Below the pieces are notes generated by a model. It did no database searches. It was not told the origin of the DNA and saw only the letters and a program-made list of their open reading frames with translations. Both the position numbers and the translations under genes were made by a program. A stretch of DNA of 64,000 nucleotides from Paenibacillus polygoni (GTDB lineage: Bacteria; Bacillota; Bacilli; Paenibacillales; Paenibacillaceae), in the NCBI RefSeq assembly GCF_030263935.1, contig NZ_CP127162.1:3605501-3669500 (forward strand). Direction: 5' to 3'. The first letter of the stretch is position 1. Each line of letters begins with the position of its first letter. Of the stretch, positions 35,860 through 44,548 are shown one piece after another.

Positions 35860-37742
35860 GCTTCTACCCCTCCAACATTCCTATCTTCATGTAGTACAAC
35901 AGACATTACCGATGCCTGGCCTTTTCTAACATGTTTAAATGGAGCATAGCTCCATGATCTCACTCGGTCGGGATTCGTAATCACCATCGGTGTAACTAAA
36001 GAAGGTGCTTCTTTCCTTAGTCTATCTAGATTAAATTTGATCAATAATTGACCGGCTTCGACGACATCCCCTTCTTTTACTGCGGCTTCAAAACAGCCTT
36101 TGAGCTGAGATGTGTCGATTCCAATATGAAGCAACACTTCTAATCCTTCCGGTGTTTGGATACCAATGGCGTGCATCGTTGGATATAGATGCATAATGGT
36201 GCCGTATACGGGGGATAAAAGTTCTCCATTTTCCGGTACAAATGCCACCCCGTCACCTACAAGCTTACCGGCAAATATTTTATCCGGTACATCCTCAATT
36301 GGCAACATTTTCCCCTGAACTGGCGCGCTAAATAGTACCTGCGGTAAATCACGTTCAAGCAGTTTGGCAATTTCCTCACGGATAAGCTCAGAATAAGTAC
36401 CGAATACAACCTGTACATTACCTCCTCCAAGCTTGATGAGACCCGCAGAACCAAGTGCTTTCATCGCACTCACATCAATTAGACGATCATTATGAACGGT
36501 AATTCTGAGCCTCGTAATACACGCTTCGACCTGAACGATATTACGTTTCCCCCCCATTGCCTCAAGTATAAGCGGGGCTTGATATGGGATACTGCCAACC
36601 CAATCTTCGAGGACGGATCCTTCTTCACGCCCTGGTGTAGGAATACGGAACGTACGAATCGCCCATCGAAATAAGTAATAATAGATGAGGCCGTATACAA
36701 TCCCTATTGGAATAAGAAGTAGTCCATTCTCGGACAAATGGAAATTCAGTATGTAATCAATGGCACCCGCCGAATAAGAGAAACCATGGCGTATTTCAAG
36801 TAAGTAGCTGATCCATAAGGCAAGTCCTGACATAACCGCATGAACGATGAACAGATAAGGCGCTGCAAACAAAAAGGCAAATTCAATCTGTTCTGAGACC
36901 CCTGTCAAAAAGCACACAAGAGCTGACGTAATGAACGTCTTGTAGACTTTCGGCTTCAAATCTTCTCTAGCTTCCTGGATAATCGCAAGCGCAATCGCTG
37001 GAATGGCGAACATCATAATAGGAAACAGGCCTGACATGAAATATCCTGCTGTCGGGTCTCCTGCGAAGAAGCGAGGCAAGTCTCCTGTTACCACCTGACC
37101 GCCTGGTGTCTCATAGGAACCAAGCTGAAACCAAAACACATTATTCAGTAAATGATGAAGTCCGAAAGCGACCAGCACCCGGTATAAAATCCCATATAAA
37201 AAGAGTCCAAATCCCCCCAGTTGATATTCCATTGAAGCAATCATGTCTAGCAAGGATTGGATGATGGGGGCAATCCCCAGCATTACGCAGGAAAATAGTG
37301 CTGCAATCAGCCCTACAATCAGTAAAACAAAACGAGATCCTCCAAAGAACTGCAAGATTTCAGGAAGCCGTATACTTTTAAATCGATTATGAGTAATCCC
37401 CGCAATGGCGCCAAGAATAATACCGGTGAGTGAAGCAGGCTGTACACTTCCATCTCCAAATTGGCTTAATACCTGATCGTAGATAATCATCCCCGACAGG
37501 GCAGCAAGACCGGCTTGACCCGCCTGATTCGATAGACCAAGCGCCACACCCACCGCAAATAAGTACGGCAAAAAATAAAACAGGCTTTGACCTGCTACTG
37601 TAGCGATTCCGCTTACACTTTCAAATCCCCAAGAATCCCATGGCAAACTGCCTACACTAAGCAATATGGCTGCTGCAGGTAAGACCATCGTCGGGAGCAT
37701 TACAGCTCTGCCGAGCTGTTGTAAGGAACCGAGCCAATTCAT
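35856..37742 (-). CDS. PTS EIICBA permease, N-acetylglucosamine type
   Basis: Sugar transporter-kinase of 628 residues in C-B-A order. EIIC occupies about 1-370 and its RFFAGDPTAGYFMSGLFPIMMF segment resembles NagE rather than PtsG. EIIB has the phosphorylated Cys in VEACITRLRI (Cys408). EIIA has His539 in VLLHIGIDT and a supporting His524. Specificity for GlcNAc is inferred from the EIIC signature; glucose is the alternative. It is first gene of the operon with ptsI. A cre-like motif lies 26 bp upstream of the start. Confidence 0.87.
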   Translation of the reverse strand: MNWLGSLQQLGRAVMLPTMVLPAAAILLSVGSLPWDSWGFESVSGIATVAGQSLFYFLPYLFAVGVALGLSNQAGQAGLAALSGMIIYDQVLSQFGDGSVQPASLTGIILGAIAGITHNRFKSIRLPEILQFFGGSRFVLLIVGLIAALFSCVMLGIAPIIQSLLDMIASMEYQLGGFGLFLYGILYRVLVAFGLHHLLNNVFWFQLGSYETPGGQVVTGDLPRFFAGDPTAGYFMSGLFPIMMFAIPAIALAIIQEAREDLKPKVYKTFITSALVCFLTGVSEQIEFAFLFAAPYLFIVHAVMSGLALWISYLLEIRHGFSYSAGAIDYILNFHLSENGLLLIPIGIVYGLIYYYLFRWAIRTFRIPTPGREEGSVLEDWVGSIPYQAPLILEAMGGKRNIVQVEACITRLRITVHNDRLIDVSAMKALGSAGLIKLGGGNVQVVFGTYSELIREEIAKLLERDLPQVLFSAPVQGKMLPIEDVPDKIFAGKLVGDGVAFVPENGELLSPVYGTIMHLYPTMHAIGIQTPEGLEVLLHIGIDTSQLKGCFEAAVKEGDVVEAGQLLIKFNLDRLRKEAPSLVTPMVITNPDRVRSWSYAPFKHVRKGQASVMSVVLHEDRNVGGVEA

Positions 37743-37767
37743 GGCACCCTCTCCTTTCTAATCTAGA

Positions 37768-37781
37768 TGGTAAGCGTTCCA
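37768..37781 (-). promoter_or_regulatory. Possible cre-like operator upstream of the EIICBA gene
   Basis: TGGTAAGCGTTCCA is a quasi-palindrome with the central AAGCG of cre sites, but about three consensus positions fail. It could instead bind a GntR-type regulator. Confidence 0.35.
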
Positions 37782-37824
37782 TGTCTTTTTGTCAAAATGA
37801 ATCCTCTACCTCTTTTTCAAAAGG

Positions 37825-37852
37825 AAAAAGGCCCCTCATAAAGGGACCTTTC
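37825..37852 (-). terminator. Terminator after the CoA-binding gene
   Basis: AAAGGTCCCT/AGGGGCCTTTTT on the minus strand. Confidence 0.75.
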
Positions 37853-37861
37853 TTTCATCAT

Positions 37862-38290
37862 TTACCTCTGCTCTTTGCCAAGTAAAATGGAATCCTCCAC
37901 TTTAATGCATCGATCCATGATGACCGTCATACCATGCTCTTCACCAATCTGAGCTGCTTCATCACTGACAACACCAAGCTGTAACCATAGTACTTTCGCT
38001 TTGATCTCAGCTGCCTCTTTTGCCACTTCACCGCAGTATTCACTGCGGCGGAATACATTTACGATATCAACAGGCTCAGGAATGTCCGCAAGTTTTGCAT
38101 AACATTTCTCTCCTAGAATTTCATCTGCTCTAGGGTTCACTGGAATAATACGATATCCCCTGCTTTGCATAGCTTCTGAGACCATGTAAGAAGTTCGGTC
38201 CGGTTTATCGGATAAACCGACAACAGCAATATTTCCAGCAGAACGAAGAAGTTCTTTAATCTCATCTCGTGATGGGTTTTCAAATGCCAT
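37862..38290 (-). CDS. CoA-binding domain protein (YccU-like)
   Basis: 142-residue Rossmann-fold protein of the succinyl-CoA-ligase-like CoA_binding family. IAVVGLSDKPDRTSYMVSEAMQSRGYRIIPVNP, VDIVNVFRRSEYC and KVLWLQLGVVSDEAA...MDRCIKVE are diagnostic. Physiological role unknown. The start at 38290 (MAFENPSRDE) follows AAAGGTG. It is 25 bp downstream of aroA and probably co-transcribed. Confidence 0.85.
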   Translation of the reverse strand: MAFENPSRDEIKELLRSAGNIAVVGLSDKPDRTSYMVSEAMQSRGYRIIPVNPRADEILGEKCYAKLADIPEPVDIVNVFRRSEYCGEVAKEAAEIKAKVLWLQLGVVSDEAAQIGEEHGMTVIMDRCIKVEDSILLGKEQR

Positions 38291-38315
38291 AATAATCAGC
38301 ACCTTTCTAACATTA

Positions 38316-39605
38316 CTATACCCATTCTACGTTGGCGCCAAGCGCCTGTAAATGATCAAAATATCCAGGATAAGATTTTGCAACATGATGAGCATCTTTA
38401 ATACGCAGCGGCTCTTTGGAACGAAGGCCCACCACCGTAAGTGCCATAATGACACGATGATCATAATGAGCGTTAATCTCAACACCGCCTTCTACCCCTT
38501 CAGGTCGTCCGTGGACAATAATCTCCGCTTGTTTTTCTTCAACTCTTGCGCCCGCTTTGCTAAGTTCATGTAAATAATCGGTGATTCGGTCACATTCTTT
38601 ATACCTTAAATTCTCTACATTATAAAAGCGCGAAGTGCCCTCCGCAAACACAGCTGCTGCAACCATTGCAAGCACCGCATCCGTCGCTGCATCTCCATCA
38701 AATTCAACTGCGGTAAGTTTCCCAGTTCCTTGAACATGGACAACATTATTTTCATGGGTGAGCGGAACATTCATCATTTTCAGCACATCGATAATGGCCC
38801 GCTCCCCTTGTTTACTTTTCTCCATTAACCGCGTAACGGTTACATCTGAACTTGTCACCGCAGCTGCAGCTAAAATCGCTGCTGATCCGGGATAATCTCC
38901 TTGAACTGTATAATTCGCCGGTTTATATTTTTGTGAACCAGGAACCTTAAAAGACATATAGTCATCACTTGCATGAATAACGATACCGGCTTGTTCTAAC
39001 ACTTCGAGTGTTTGTCCGATAACGACTTTCGATTTCAGATCATGAAGGACTTCAATCGTACTATCCTGCGGAAGAAGCGGCGTCAAGAAGAGCAGCGCAC
39101 TAAGATACTGAGAACTTACAGAACCCGATACTCGAATAACTCCGCCTTGCGGCTTACCGCCGCGAATGGTGATTGGCAGTCTTCCCTCCTGATGATCTAC
39201 TTCGGCGCCGAGCTGCTCAAGTGCATCAATTAAATCTTGATGCGGCCTTTTACCAAGAGATTCCGGGTAGGTATTAACAAAGGTAATCTCCTCACCAAGG
39301 GCAGCAATCCCCATCAGAAAACGGAGAACTGCTCCTGCATTCCCTACATTCAGTTCGCCTGTAGGACGAGGAGCAGAGCCAAACCCAGTAATGGTGATCT
39401 TCTCATCGTCTTCTACAAGAACAGCACCTAAATCCTGAATGCAGCGGCGCATCGCATCGCTGTCTTCACTGTGGGCGGGATAATAGATGGTACTTGTTCC
39501 TTCTGCTAATGCAGCAACAAGCAAATAACGCGTTGTATAGTTTTTAGAAGATAAAGCATCAATCGTTCCTGTTAAGGAAGGGGTGTTATTAACGATAACG
39601 TCCAT
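38316..39605 (-). CDS. aroA: 3-phosphoshikimate 1-carboxyvinyltransferase (EPSP synthase), divergent
   Basis: Sixth step of the shikimate pathway. 429 residues. The family framework is present: SKNYTTRYLLVAALAEGTS at the S3P/PEP end, SGSVSSQYLSALLF, GDYPGSAAIL, VENLRYKECDRI and YDHRVIMA. The PEP-loop motif reads VGNAGAVLRFLMG where the classical enzyme has LGNAGTAMRPL. The positions equivalent to E. coli Thr97 and Pro101 are therefore Ala and Phe, while Gly96 is kept. The start at 39605 (MDVIVNN) follows AAAAAAGGAG. It lies near ccpA, as in B. subtilis. Confidence 0.9.
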   Translation of the reverse strand: MDVIVNNTPSLTGTIDALSSKNYTTRYLLVAALAEGTSTIYYPAHSEDSDAMRRCIQDLGAVLVEDDEKITITGFGSAPRPTGELNVGNAGAVLRFLMGIAALGEEITFVNTYPESLGKRPHQDLIDALEQLGAEVDHQEGRLPITIRGGKPQGGVIRVSGSVSSQYLSALLFLTPLLPQDSTIEVLHDLKSKVVIGQTLEVLEQAGIVIHASDDYMSFKVPGSQKYKPANYTVQGDYPGSAAILAAAAVTSSDVTVTRLMEKSKQGERAIIDVLKMMNVPLTHENNVVHVQGTGKLTAVEFDGDAATDAVLAMVAAAVFAEGTSRFYNVENLRYKECDRITDYLHELSKAGARVEEKQAEIIVHGRPEGVEGGVEINAHYDHRVIMALTVVGLRSKEPLRIKDAHHVAKSYPGYFDHLQALGANVEWV

Positions 39606-39787
39606 AGTTATAACTCCTTTTTTATATAGGATCAGCTGTGATTTAATAAATGGGAACAACGTTCGTAATGACTTCTATTGAAATTGACAGTCTCCTCTTC
39701 CCTTCGGTATCATGGTATAGTTATCCATAAGAACTTGTCCATCCGGATTACACCAATATATAGTAACCATAGAAAAGAGGAAAACTC

Positions 39788-40084
39788 ATGAATCAAATAC
39801 TCGAGATTACCCCTGCTGAACTTAAAGCTCGCTTAGAGTCAGGAGAAGCTGTTCAAATGATTGATGTTCGTGAAGATGAAGAAGTTGCTGCTGGAATGAT
39901 TCCAGGAGCAAAACATATTCCACTGGGACAAATTCCTGATCGTCTTGACGAGATTGAGAAAACGCAGGAAACCATTTTGATCTGCCGCAGTGGTTATCGG
40001 AGTGAAAGAGCTTGTGAATATCTAACAGAGATGGGATATCCAAGCTGTGTAAACCTTGTTGGCGGCATGCTTGCCTGGACTTAA
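39788..40084 (+). CDS. Rhodanese-like sulfurtransferase
   Basis: Single-domain rhodanese of 98 residues. The active loop is CRSGYRS after ILI, with the usual DVREDEEVAAGMIPGAKHIPLGQI leader. Cytoplasmic. Behind AAAAGAGG. Divergent from aroA; substrate unknown. Confidence 0.9.
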   Translation: MNQILEITPAELKARLESGEAVQMIDVREDEEVAAGMIPGAKHIPLGQIPDRLDEIEKTQETILICRSGYRSERACEYLTEMGYPSCVNLVGGMLAWT

Positions 40085-40103
40085 ACTAAAGAATAGACAG
40101 AAT

Positions 40104-40133
40104 GGGCAGGCAGCGCCTGCCCTTCTTCTTTTT
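40104..40133 (+). terminator. Terminator after the rhodanese gene
   Basis: GGGCAGGC-AGC-GCCTGCCC followed by TTCTTCTTTTT. Confidence 0.88.
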
Positions 40134-40171
40134 AACGATCATACTACAATGCACCTAAAAAGCACAACAGC

Positions 40172-40684
40172 TTAGACGCGGTAAAGCGTTAAAATATGAC
40201 GAACAACTTCTTCCGGGCTTAACTCCGAAGTATCAACCGTAACATCGGCAAAAGAATATGCATCTTTACGTTCTTTCATTATATTCTTTACCCGTTCCTC
40301 TATATTACCTGCAAGCAGCGGTCTATCCCCATTTGACGACACACGTGAAATAATGGATTCTGCACTCGCTGTCAAAGCGATAACCCAGCCCGCTTCCTTC
40401 ATTAGTTCCCGGTTCTTCGCTTGAAGTACAGATCCGCCTCCCGTAGAAACGATTTGAGAAGTTCCTTTGAGAACTCTACATAAGGTATCGCTCTCCACTT
40501 GGCGAAAATAACTTTCTCCCTTTTCTTGAAATAAGATGGGGATTGGACAGCCTTCTAATACCTCTATTTCGTTATCAATATCTATGAGTGTGTATCCAAG
40601 TTCTTGTGCCAGTATGCTGGATACTGTTGTCTTGCCTGTGCCCATCATTCCTATAAGAATGATATTATCAGCTTTGCTGCTCAC
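40172..40684 (-). CDS. aroK: Shikimate kinase
   Basis: Phosphorylates shikimate, the step before AroA, whose gene is 0.5 kb away in the same direction. 170 residues. Walker A GMMGTGKTT, LIDIDNEIE shikimate/Mg site, GESYFRQVE, STGGGSV glycine motif and the lid NGDRPLL. The two shikimate genes are separated by the plus-strand rhodanese, so they are not one operon. Confidence 0.92.
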   Translation of the reverse strand: MSSKADNIILIGMMGTGKTTVSSILAQELGYTLIDIDNEIEVLEGCPIPILFQEKGESYFRQVESDTLCRVLKGTSQIVSTGGGSVLQAKNRELMKEAGWVIALTASAESIISRVSSNGDRPLLAGNIEERVKNIMKERKDAYSFADVTVDTSELSPEEVVRHILTLYRV

Positions 40685-40846
40685 TGCCTTGCCACCCCTT
40701 TATTATATAACCCAGTTAGTTCCCTCTTTTTTTTATTCTACTAAACATAACACAGAAAAAAAGATCCGCCAAGAAGCATATCAGGACATCCTTTTACGTA
40801 TGGATGATAGAGAAGAAAAGGATAGATACCTGTAAGGAGTGTGAAC

Positions 40847-41191
40847 ATGATGGATGATTTAGCTTATCTGCCCGTACTGAAACTACCTGTGCTTCCTAGC
40901 AGAATTACACGTATCTTTGAACCAGGTTATGTGATCTGCAGAGATGACGTACTGCTCGTGCTGCATTATGTACAACAAAAAGTGGCTTTGGAAGACCCGC
41001 TGCTCATGGATCTACCAAAACCACGTCTTATTACTAATTTTCAATATTTTAGTGAAGCTGCAATGCTGCTGTTGGGAGAGCATACCTCTTCCTATTCAAC
41101 ACAAGAAAGACTAAGAACCTGTCTGCACGAGGTACTCTTTGGTCTTCGGGGAGAAATGCAGCAAAGCAGCATGAATTACAGTGTATCTTAA
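40847..41191 (+). CDS. Hypothetical protein (114 aa)
   Basis: Not recognised. Small soluble protein starting MMDDLAYLPVLKLPVLPSRITRIFEPGYVICRDDVLLVLHYVQQ, mixed alpha/beta, no metal or catalytic motif. The ATG at 40847 is seven bases after AAGGAG; a GTG two codons earlier is the alternative. It stands alone, convergent with gnd, with no clear terminator in the 8-bp gap. Confidence 0.6.
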   Translation: MMDDLAYLPVLKLPVLPSRITRIFEPGYVICRDDVLLVLHYVQQKVALEDPLLMDLPKPRLITNFQYFSEAAMLLLGEHTSSYSTQERLRTCLHEVLFGLRGEMQQSSMNYSVS

Positions 41192-41199
41192 ATTCGTTC

Positions 41200-42624
41200 T
41201 TATTTGCCCATCCAGTTGTGGTGGAATGTGCCTTCTTTGTCTACACGTTTGAACGTGTGTGCACCAAAGTAGTCGCGCTGTGCTTGAAGCAGATTCGCTG
41301 GAAGACGTTCTGTACGGTAGCTGTCATAGTAAGAAAGAGCACTGGAGAATCCAGGTACCGGAACTCCTTTTTCTACAGCAACCGAAATTACTTTACGCCA
41401 TGCATCTTGGTAAGATTCCACAACATTTTTGAAGTATGGATCTAGGAGCAGGTTTTTCAGTTCTGCATCTTTATCATAAGCTTCTTTGATGTTTTGCAAG
41501 AATTGGGAACGAATGATACATCCTCCGCGGAAGATCATTGCAATGTTTCCATATTTTAAATTCCAGCCATATTCGTCGGAAGCAGCACGCATTTGAGCAA
41601 AACCTTGTGCATAAGATACGATTTTACTTGCGAACAATGCTTTACGAACGTTCTCGATGAATTCTTGTTTATCACCGGAGAATGGCTCTGTTTTTGGACC
41701 GCTAAGTACTTTACTAGCTGCAACACGCTCTTCTTTCATTGCTGATAGGAAACGGGAGAATACGGATTCTGTAATCATAGACAATGGAACGCCGAGATCC
41801 AGCGCACTTTGGCTTGTCCATTTTCCTGTACCTTTTTGTCCAGCAGCATCAAGGATCACATCGACCATTGGTTTGCCTGTTTCTTCATCATATTTAGAGA
41901 AGATGTCAGCTGTAATTTCGATCAGGTAGCTGTCAAGCTCGCCCTTGTTCCATTCGGAGAAGAGTTCGTGGAATTCTTCTGCAGTAAGACCAAGTACGTC
42001 TTTCATCAAATGGTATGCTTCGCCGATCAGCTGCATATCACCGTACTCGATACCGTTGTGTACCATTTTTACATAATGTCCAGCACCATCAGGACCGATA
42101 TATGTTGTGCAAGGCTCGCCGTCTACTTGAGCCGCGATTGAAGTTAAGATTGGTTTTACAAGCTCATAAGCACTTTCCTGACCTCCAGGCATAATTGCCG
42201 GGCCTTTCAGTGCGCCTTCTTCTCCACCGGATACACCTGCACCAATGAAGCGGAATCCTTGCTCTTCCAGTTCTTTGCTGCGGCGAACCGTATCAGGGAA
42301 GTAAGCATTACCGCCATCGATAATGATGTCGCCTTGATCTAGATGAGGAATGAGCTGCTGAATCGTTGCATCTGTCGCTGGTCCTGCTTGAACCATAATC
42401 AGAATCTTACGTGGAGATTCAAGAGATTGTACGAATTCTTCAATAGAGAAGAAGCCTTCCAAATTTTTGCCTTCTGCTTCTTTCAGCAGGTCATGTGTTT
42501 TTTCCGGAGAACGGTTAAATACAGATACCGTAAACCCCTTGCTTTCAATATTCAGGGCTAAATTCTTACCCATTACGGCTAGACCGATAACGCCAATTTG
42601 TTGTTTAGTCAATATATTCTCCAT
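41200..42624 (-). CDS. gnd: 6-phosphogluconate dehydrogenase (decarboxylating)
   Basis: Oxidative pentose-phosphate enzyme producing ribulose-5-P, CO2 and NAD(P)H. 474 residues. [26 protein letters not shown] nucleotide motif (Asn-Arg-Ser typical of the NADP-preferring GndA type), [50 protein letters not shown], and the His-rich [12 protein letters not shown] tail. The start follows a weak GGATGGAG. Divergent or isolated; no zwf nearby. Confidence 0.95.
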   Translation of the reverse strand: MENILTKQQIGVIGLAVMGKNLALNIESKGFTVSVFNRSPEKTHDLLKEAEGKNLEGFFSIEEFVQSLESPRKILIMVQAGPATDATIQQLIPHLDQGDIIIDGGNAYFPDTVRRSKELEEQGFRFIGAGVSGGEEGALKGPAIMPGGQESAYELVKPILTSIAAQVDGEPCTTYIGPDGAGHYVKMVHNGIEYGDMQLIGEAYHLMKDVLGLTAEEFHELFSEWNKGELDSYLIEITADIFSKYDEETGKPMVDVILDAAGQKGTGKWTSQSALDLGVPLSMITESVFSRFLSAMKEERVAASKVLSGPKTEPFSGDKQEFIENVRKALFASKIVSYAQGFAQMRAASDEYGWNLKYGNIAMIFRGGCIIRSQFLQNIKEAYDKDAELKNLLLDPYFKNVVESYQDAWRKVISVAVEKGVPVPGFSSALSYYDSYRTERLPANLLQAQRDYFGAHTFKRVDKEGTFHHNWMGK

Positions 42625-42809
42625 CCTTTGCCACGTTATTTTTGATGTATCTTATGTTACTAGAGCTGTCCGGGTAAGGAACTTGTCCATAAGCAGACAA
42701 TGATGATTCCTTAGAAATTATGTAAGCAAAAGAAGGACGCCCTAACAATAATCCTATTCTAACGCTTTTGCAAAAGGAAGTGAACCCCCCGCTAAAGTGT
42801 AAACAAGGA

Positions 42810-42836
42810 TAAAACACCTCTTTTCATGAGGTGTTC
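42810..42836 (-). terminator. Terminator after the 199-aa hypothetical gene
   Basis: ACACCTC/GAGGTGTTTTA with an ATGAAAA loop on the minus strand. Confidence 0.8.
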
Positions 42837-42878
42837 ATCAAATACTCATATAAATTATAGTATGGTTCATACGGCATT

Positions 42879-43478
42879 TTACCATTCAAGCATGAACATT
42901 CGATTCTGCATTTGCTTTAGATAGTTGCGGCATGACTCCGCCTTAGCCTCGTCTCCATTATGGATGGCGGCATGAAGCCGTTCGAGTTCATCATCCACTT
43001 CCATTTTTAACAAGAGCAATCTCATTTCCCCTTCTTGCGATGTGAACATTTCCTCCATCTCTTCCATGGTAGGAGTCGGTCCTTTCTGATAGATTACTCT
43101 TTGTTTAAAACCCGACACTTCCACTAAACGTATAACCTCGCCGAACAATATATTCTCTATAACGATGATGTGATCTTTAAACCTGCGGACAACCGCATGG
43201 CCTCGAGTGTCTCCAATGAGTTTCTCTATGAACTCGGCAAGTTTCGCATCCTTAATAATATAATCGCCAATCAACTTGTAATCGCCCGTACGCATGAGTT
43301 GAAATTTCAGTTTAACCAGTTTACGACCTGTTCTCACGGAAAGAATGAACAAGCTTTCATCTTCACTCCAATACAGCGAATATCCTTCCTGAATTAAGTC
43401 TTTGATGAGCTGTTGGATATGCCGACGGTTAAACCGGAGCTCTAGATTGCAGTATTCCACTTCATAGCTCTTGTTCAC
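42879..43478 (-). CDS. Hypothetical protein (199 aa)
   Basis: Not recognised. The start is GTG at 43478 (reads MNKSYEVEYCNLELRF) with GGAGGAAG in front. Alpha/beta N-terminal part (YSLYWSEDESLFILSVRTGRKLVKLKFQL) and an acidic helical tail ending FMLEW. No membrane segment. Looks like a lineage-specific conserved gene. The 333-bp divergent gap to yktB holds a promoter at 43701-43709 and a 6-bp inverted repeat, otherwise nothing obvious. Confidence 0.6.
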   Translation of the reverse strand: MNKSYEVEYCNLELRFNRRHIQQLIKDLIQEGYSLYWSEDESLFILSVRTGRKLVKLKFQLMRTGDYKLIGDYIIKDAKLAEFIEKLIGDTRGHAVVRRFKDHIIVIENILFGEVIRLVEVSGFKQRVIYQKGPTPTMEEMEEMFTSQEGEMRLLLLKMEVDDELERLHAAIHNGDEAKAESCRNYLKQMQNRMFMLEW

Positions 43479-43700
43479 GGCACTTCCTCCTCCATGCCGG
43501 ATATTGATCCGGAGTCTTATTATGTGTCTTTCCGCCATGGCCCCTATGATCTACGCTTCACCATAAGTCGGCTTACCCTATTTTATACGACACGTAAGAT
43601 AAGGGTACGTAGTTATAAGTCCATTTTTTTAAGACAGGAAATCTTCATTAACAATACAGATAAGGGACAGGCTTTCAGGAAGTGCGTATGGAGGTACCTG

Positions 43701-43709
43701 TGTTATAAT
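43701..43709 (+). promoter_or_regulatory. Extended -10 element upstream of yktB
   Basis: TGTTATAAT; no good -35 at the expected distance. About 100 bp ahead of the start codon. Confidence 0.45.
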
Positions 43710-43811
43710 GAGTCCCATATTGTTTTGTATCCTATTATATTGGCAAGTGATAAGGTTCATGCTTATATAAATAAAACTTGTCCATTTACACATAAGGAGG
43801 AAGTTAACCCG

Positions 43812-44444
43812 ATGACTACACTAAAATACCCTTCATTCACATCCAAAGATTTTGATGTCTTTGATGTACCTGGGCTCGAACCCCGAATGGAATTATTAAT
43901 TGAAAGAATTCGTCCAAAACTGAATGAGATTGGTGCAGCAACGGCCCCGTTTCTGAGCGATTTAGTGGGAGAGGACATGTTTGTTCATGTGGCTAAGCAT
44001 GCCAGACGTACCGTGAATCCGCCGCATGATACTTGGGTAGCGATCGCTAATAACAAACGTGGTTACAAGGCATATCCTCATTTCCAAGTAGGAATGTTTG
44101 GTACTCATGTATTTGTTATTTTTGCCGTTATTTATGAAAGTAGTAATAAGGAAATCTTTGCTGAAGCATTAGAAAGACAGCTGGATGATGTTATGGAACA
44201 TATTCCAGGACACTTCTACTGGTCTACAGATCATATGAATCCAGAAGGTACCCTTCATAAAGACATCTCAAAAGCAGATTTCAAGAAAATGACCGAACGA
44301 TTAAAAACCGTGAAAAAATCAGAGATTTTATGCGGACTGCGTATTGAACAGAATGATCCGCTTCTTCTAGATGGAGAAGCCTTTGGTAAAAAGGCTCAAG
44401 ACGTATTTACCCAGCTAGCGCCGCTTTATAAAATGGCTTTTTAA
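43812..44444 (+). CDS. yktB: UPF0637/DUF1054 family protein (YktB)
   Basis: 210 residues. Family blocks: FDVFDVPGLEPRMELLIERIRPKL, TWVAIANNKRGYKAYPHFQVGMFGTHVFV and GHFYWSTDHMNPEGTLH. Function unknown. The start at 43812 (MTTLKYPSF) follows AAGGAGG; a much longer open frame upstream is not used. Single gene; speA follows 100 bp later with its own promoter. Confidence 0.88.
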   Translation: MTTLKYPSFTSKDFDVFDVPGLEPRMELLIERIRPKLNEIGAATAPFLSDLVGEDMFVHVAKHARRTVNPPHDTWVAIANNKRGYKAYPHFQVGMFGTHVFVIFAVIYESSNKEIFAEALERQLDDVMEHIPGHFYWSTDHMNPEGTLHKDISKADFKKMTERLKTVKKSEILCGLRIEQNDPLLLDGEAFGKKAQDVFTQLAPLYKMAF

Positions 44445-44473
44445 AGAAGTGAGATTTATCACAAAAAAAATCG

Positions 44474-44501
44474 TTACAATCTTTATCCATTTTGCTATAC
44501 T
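44474..44501 (+). promoter_or_regulatory. Sigma-A promoter of speA
   Basis: TTACAA (44474-44479), 16-bp spacer, TATACT (44496-44501). Confidence 0.6.
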
Positions 44502-44548
44502 CATCTAGGTTTTATTATTTTAAATAGAGAAAGGTTGTGACAGAATCC

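Noticed and set aside
43497..43512. CCGGAT-N4-ATCCGG palindrome upstream of the 199-aa gene
   Set aside because: Short, no match to a known operator and no conservation data; may be chance.
43494..43811. In-frame upstream extension of yktB by about 106 codons
   Set aside because: The extension overlaps the divergent gene's start region, is low-complexity-like, and a strong AAGGAGG sits directly before the ATG at 43812.
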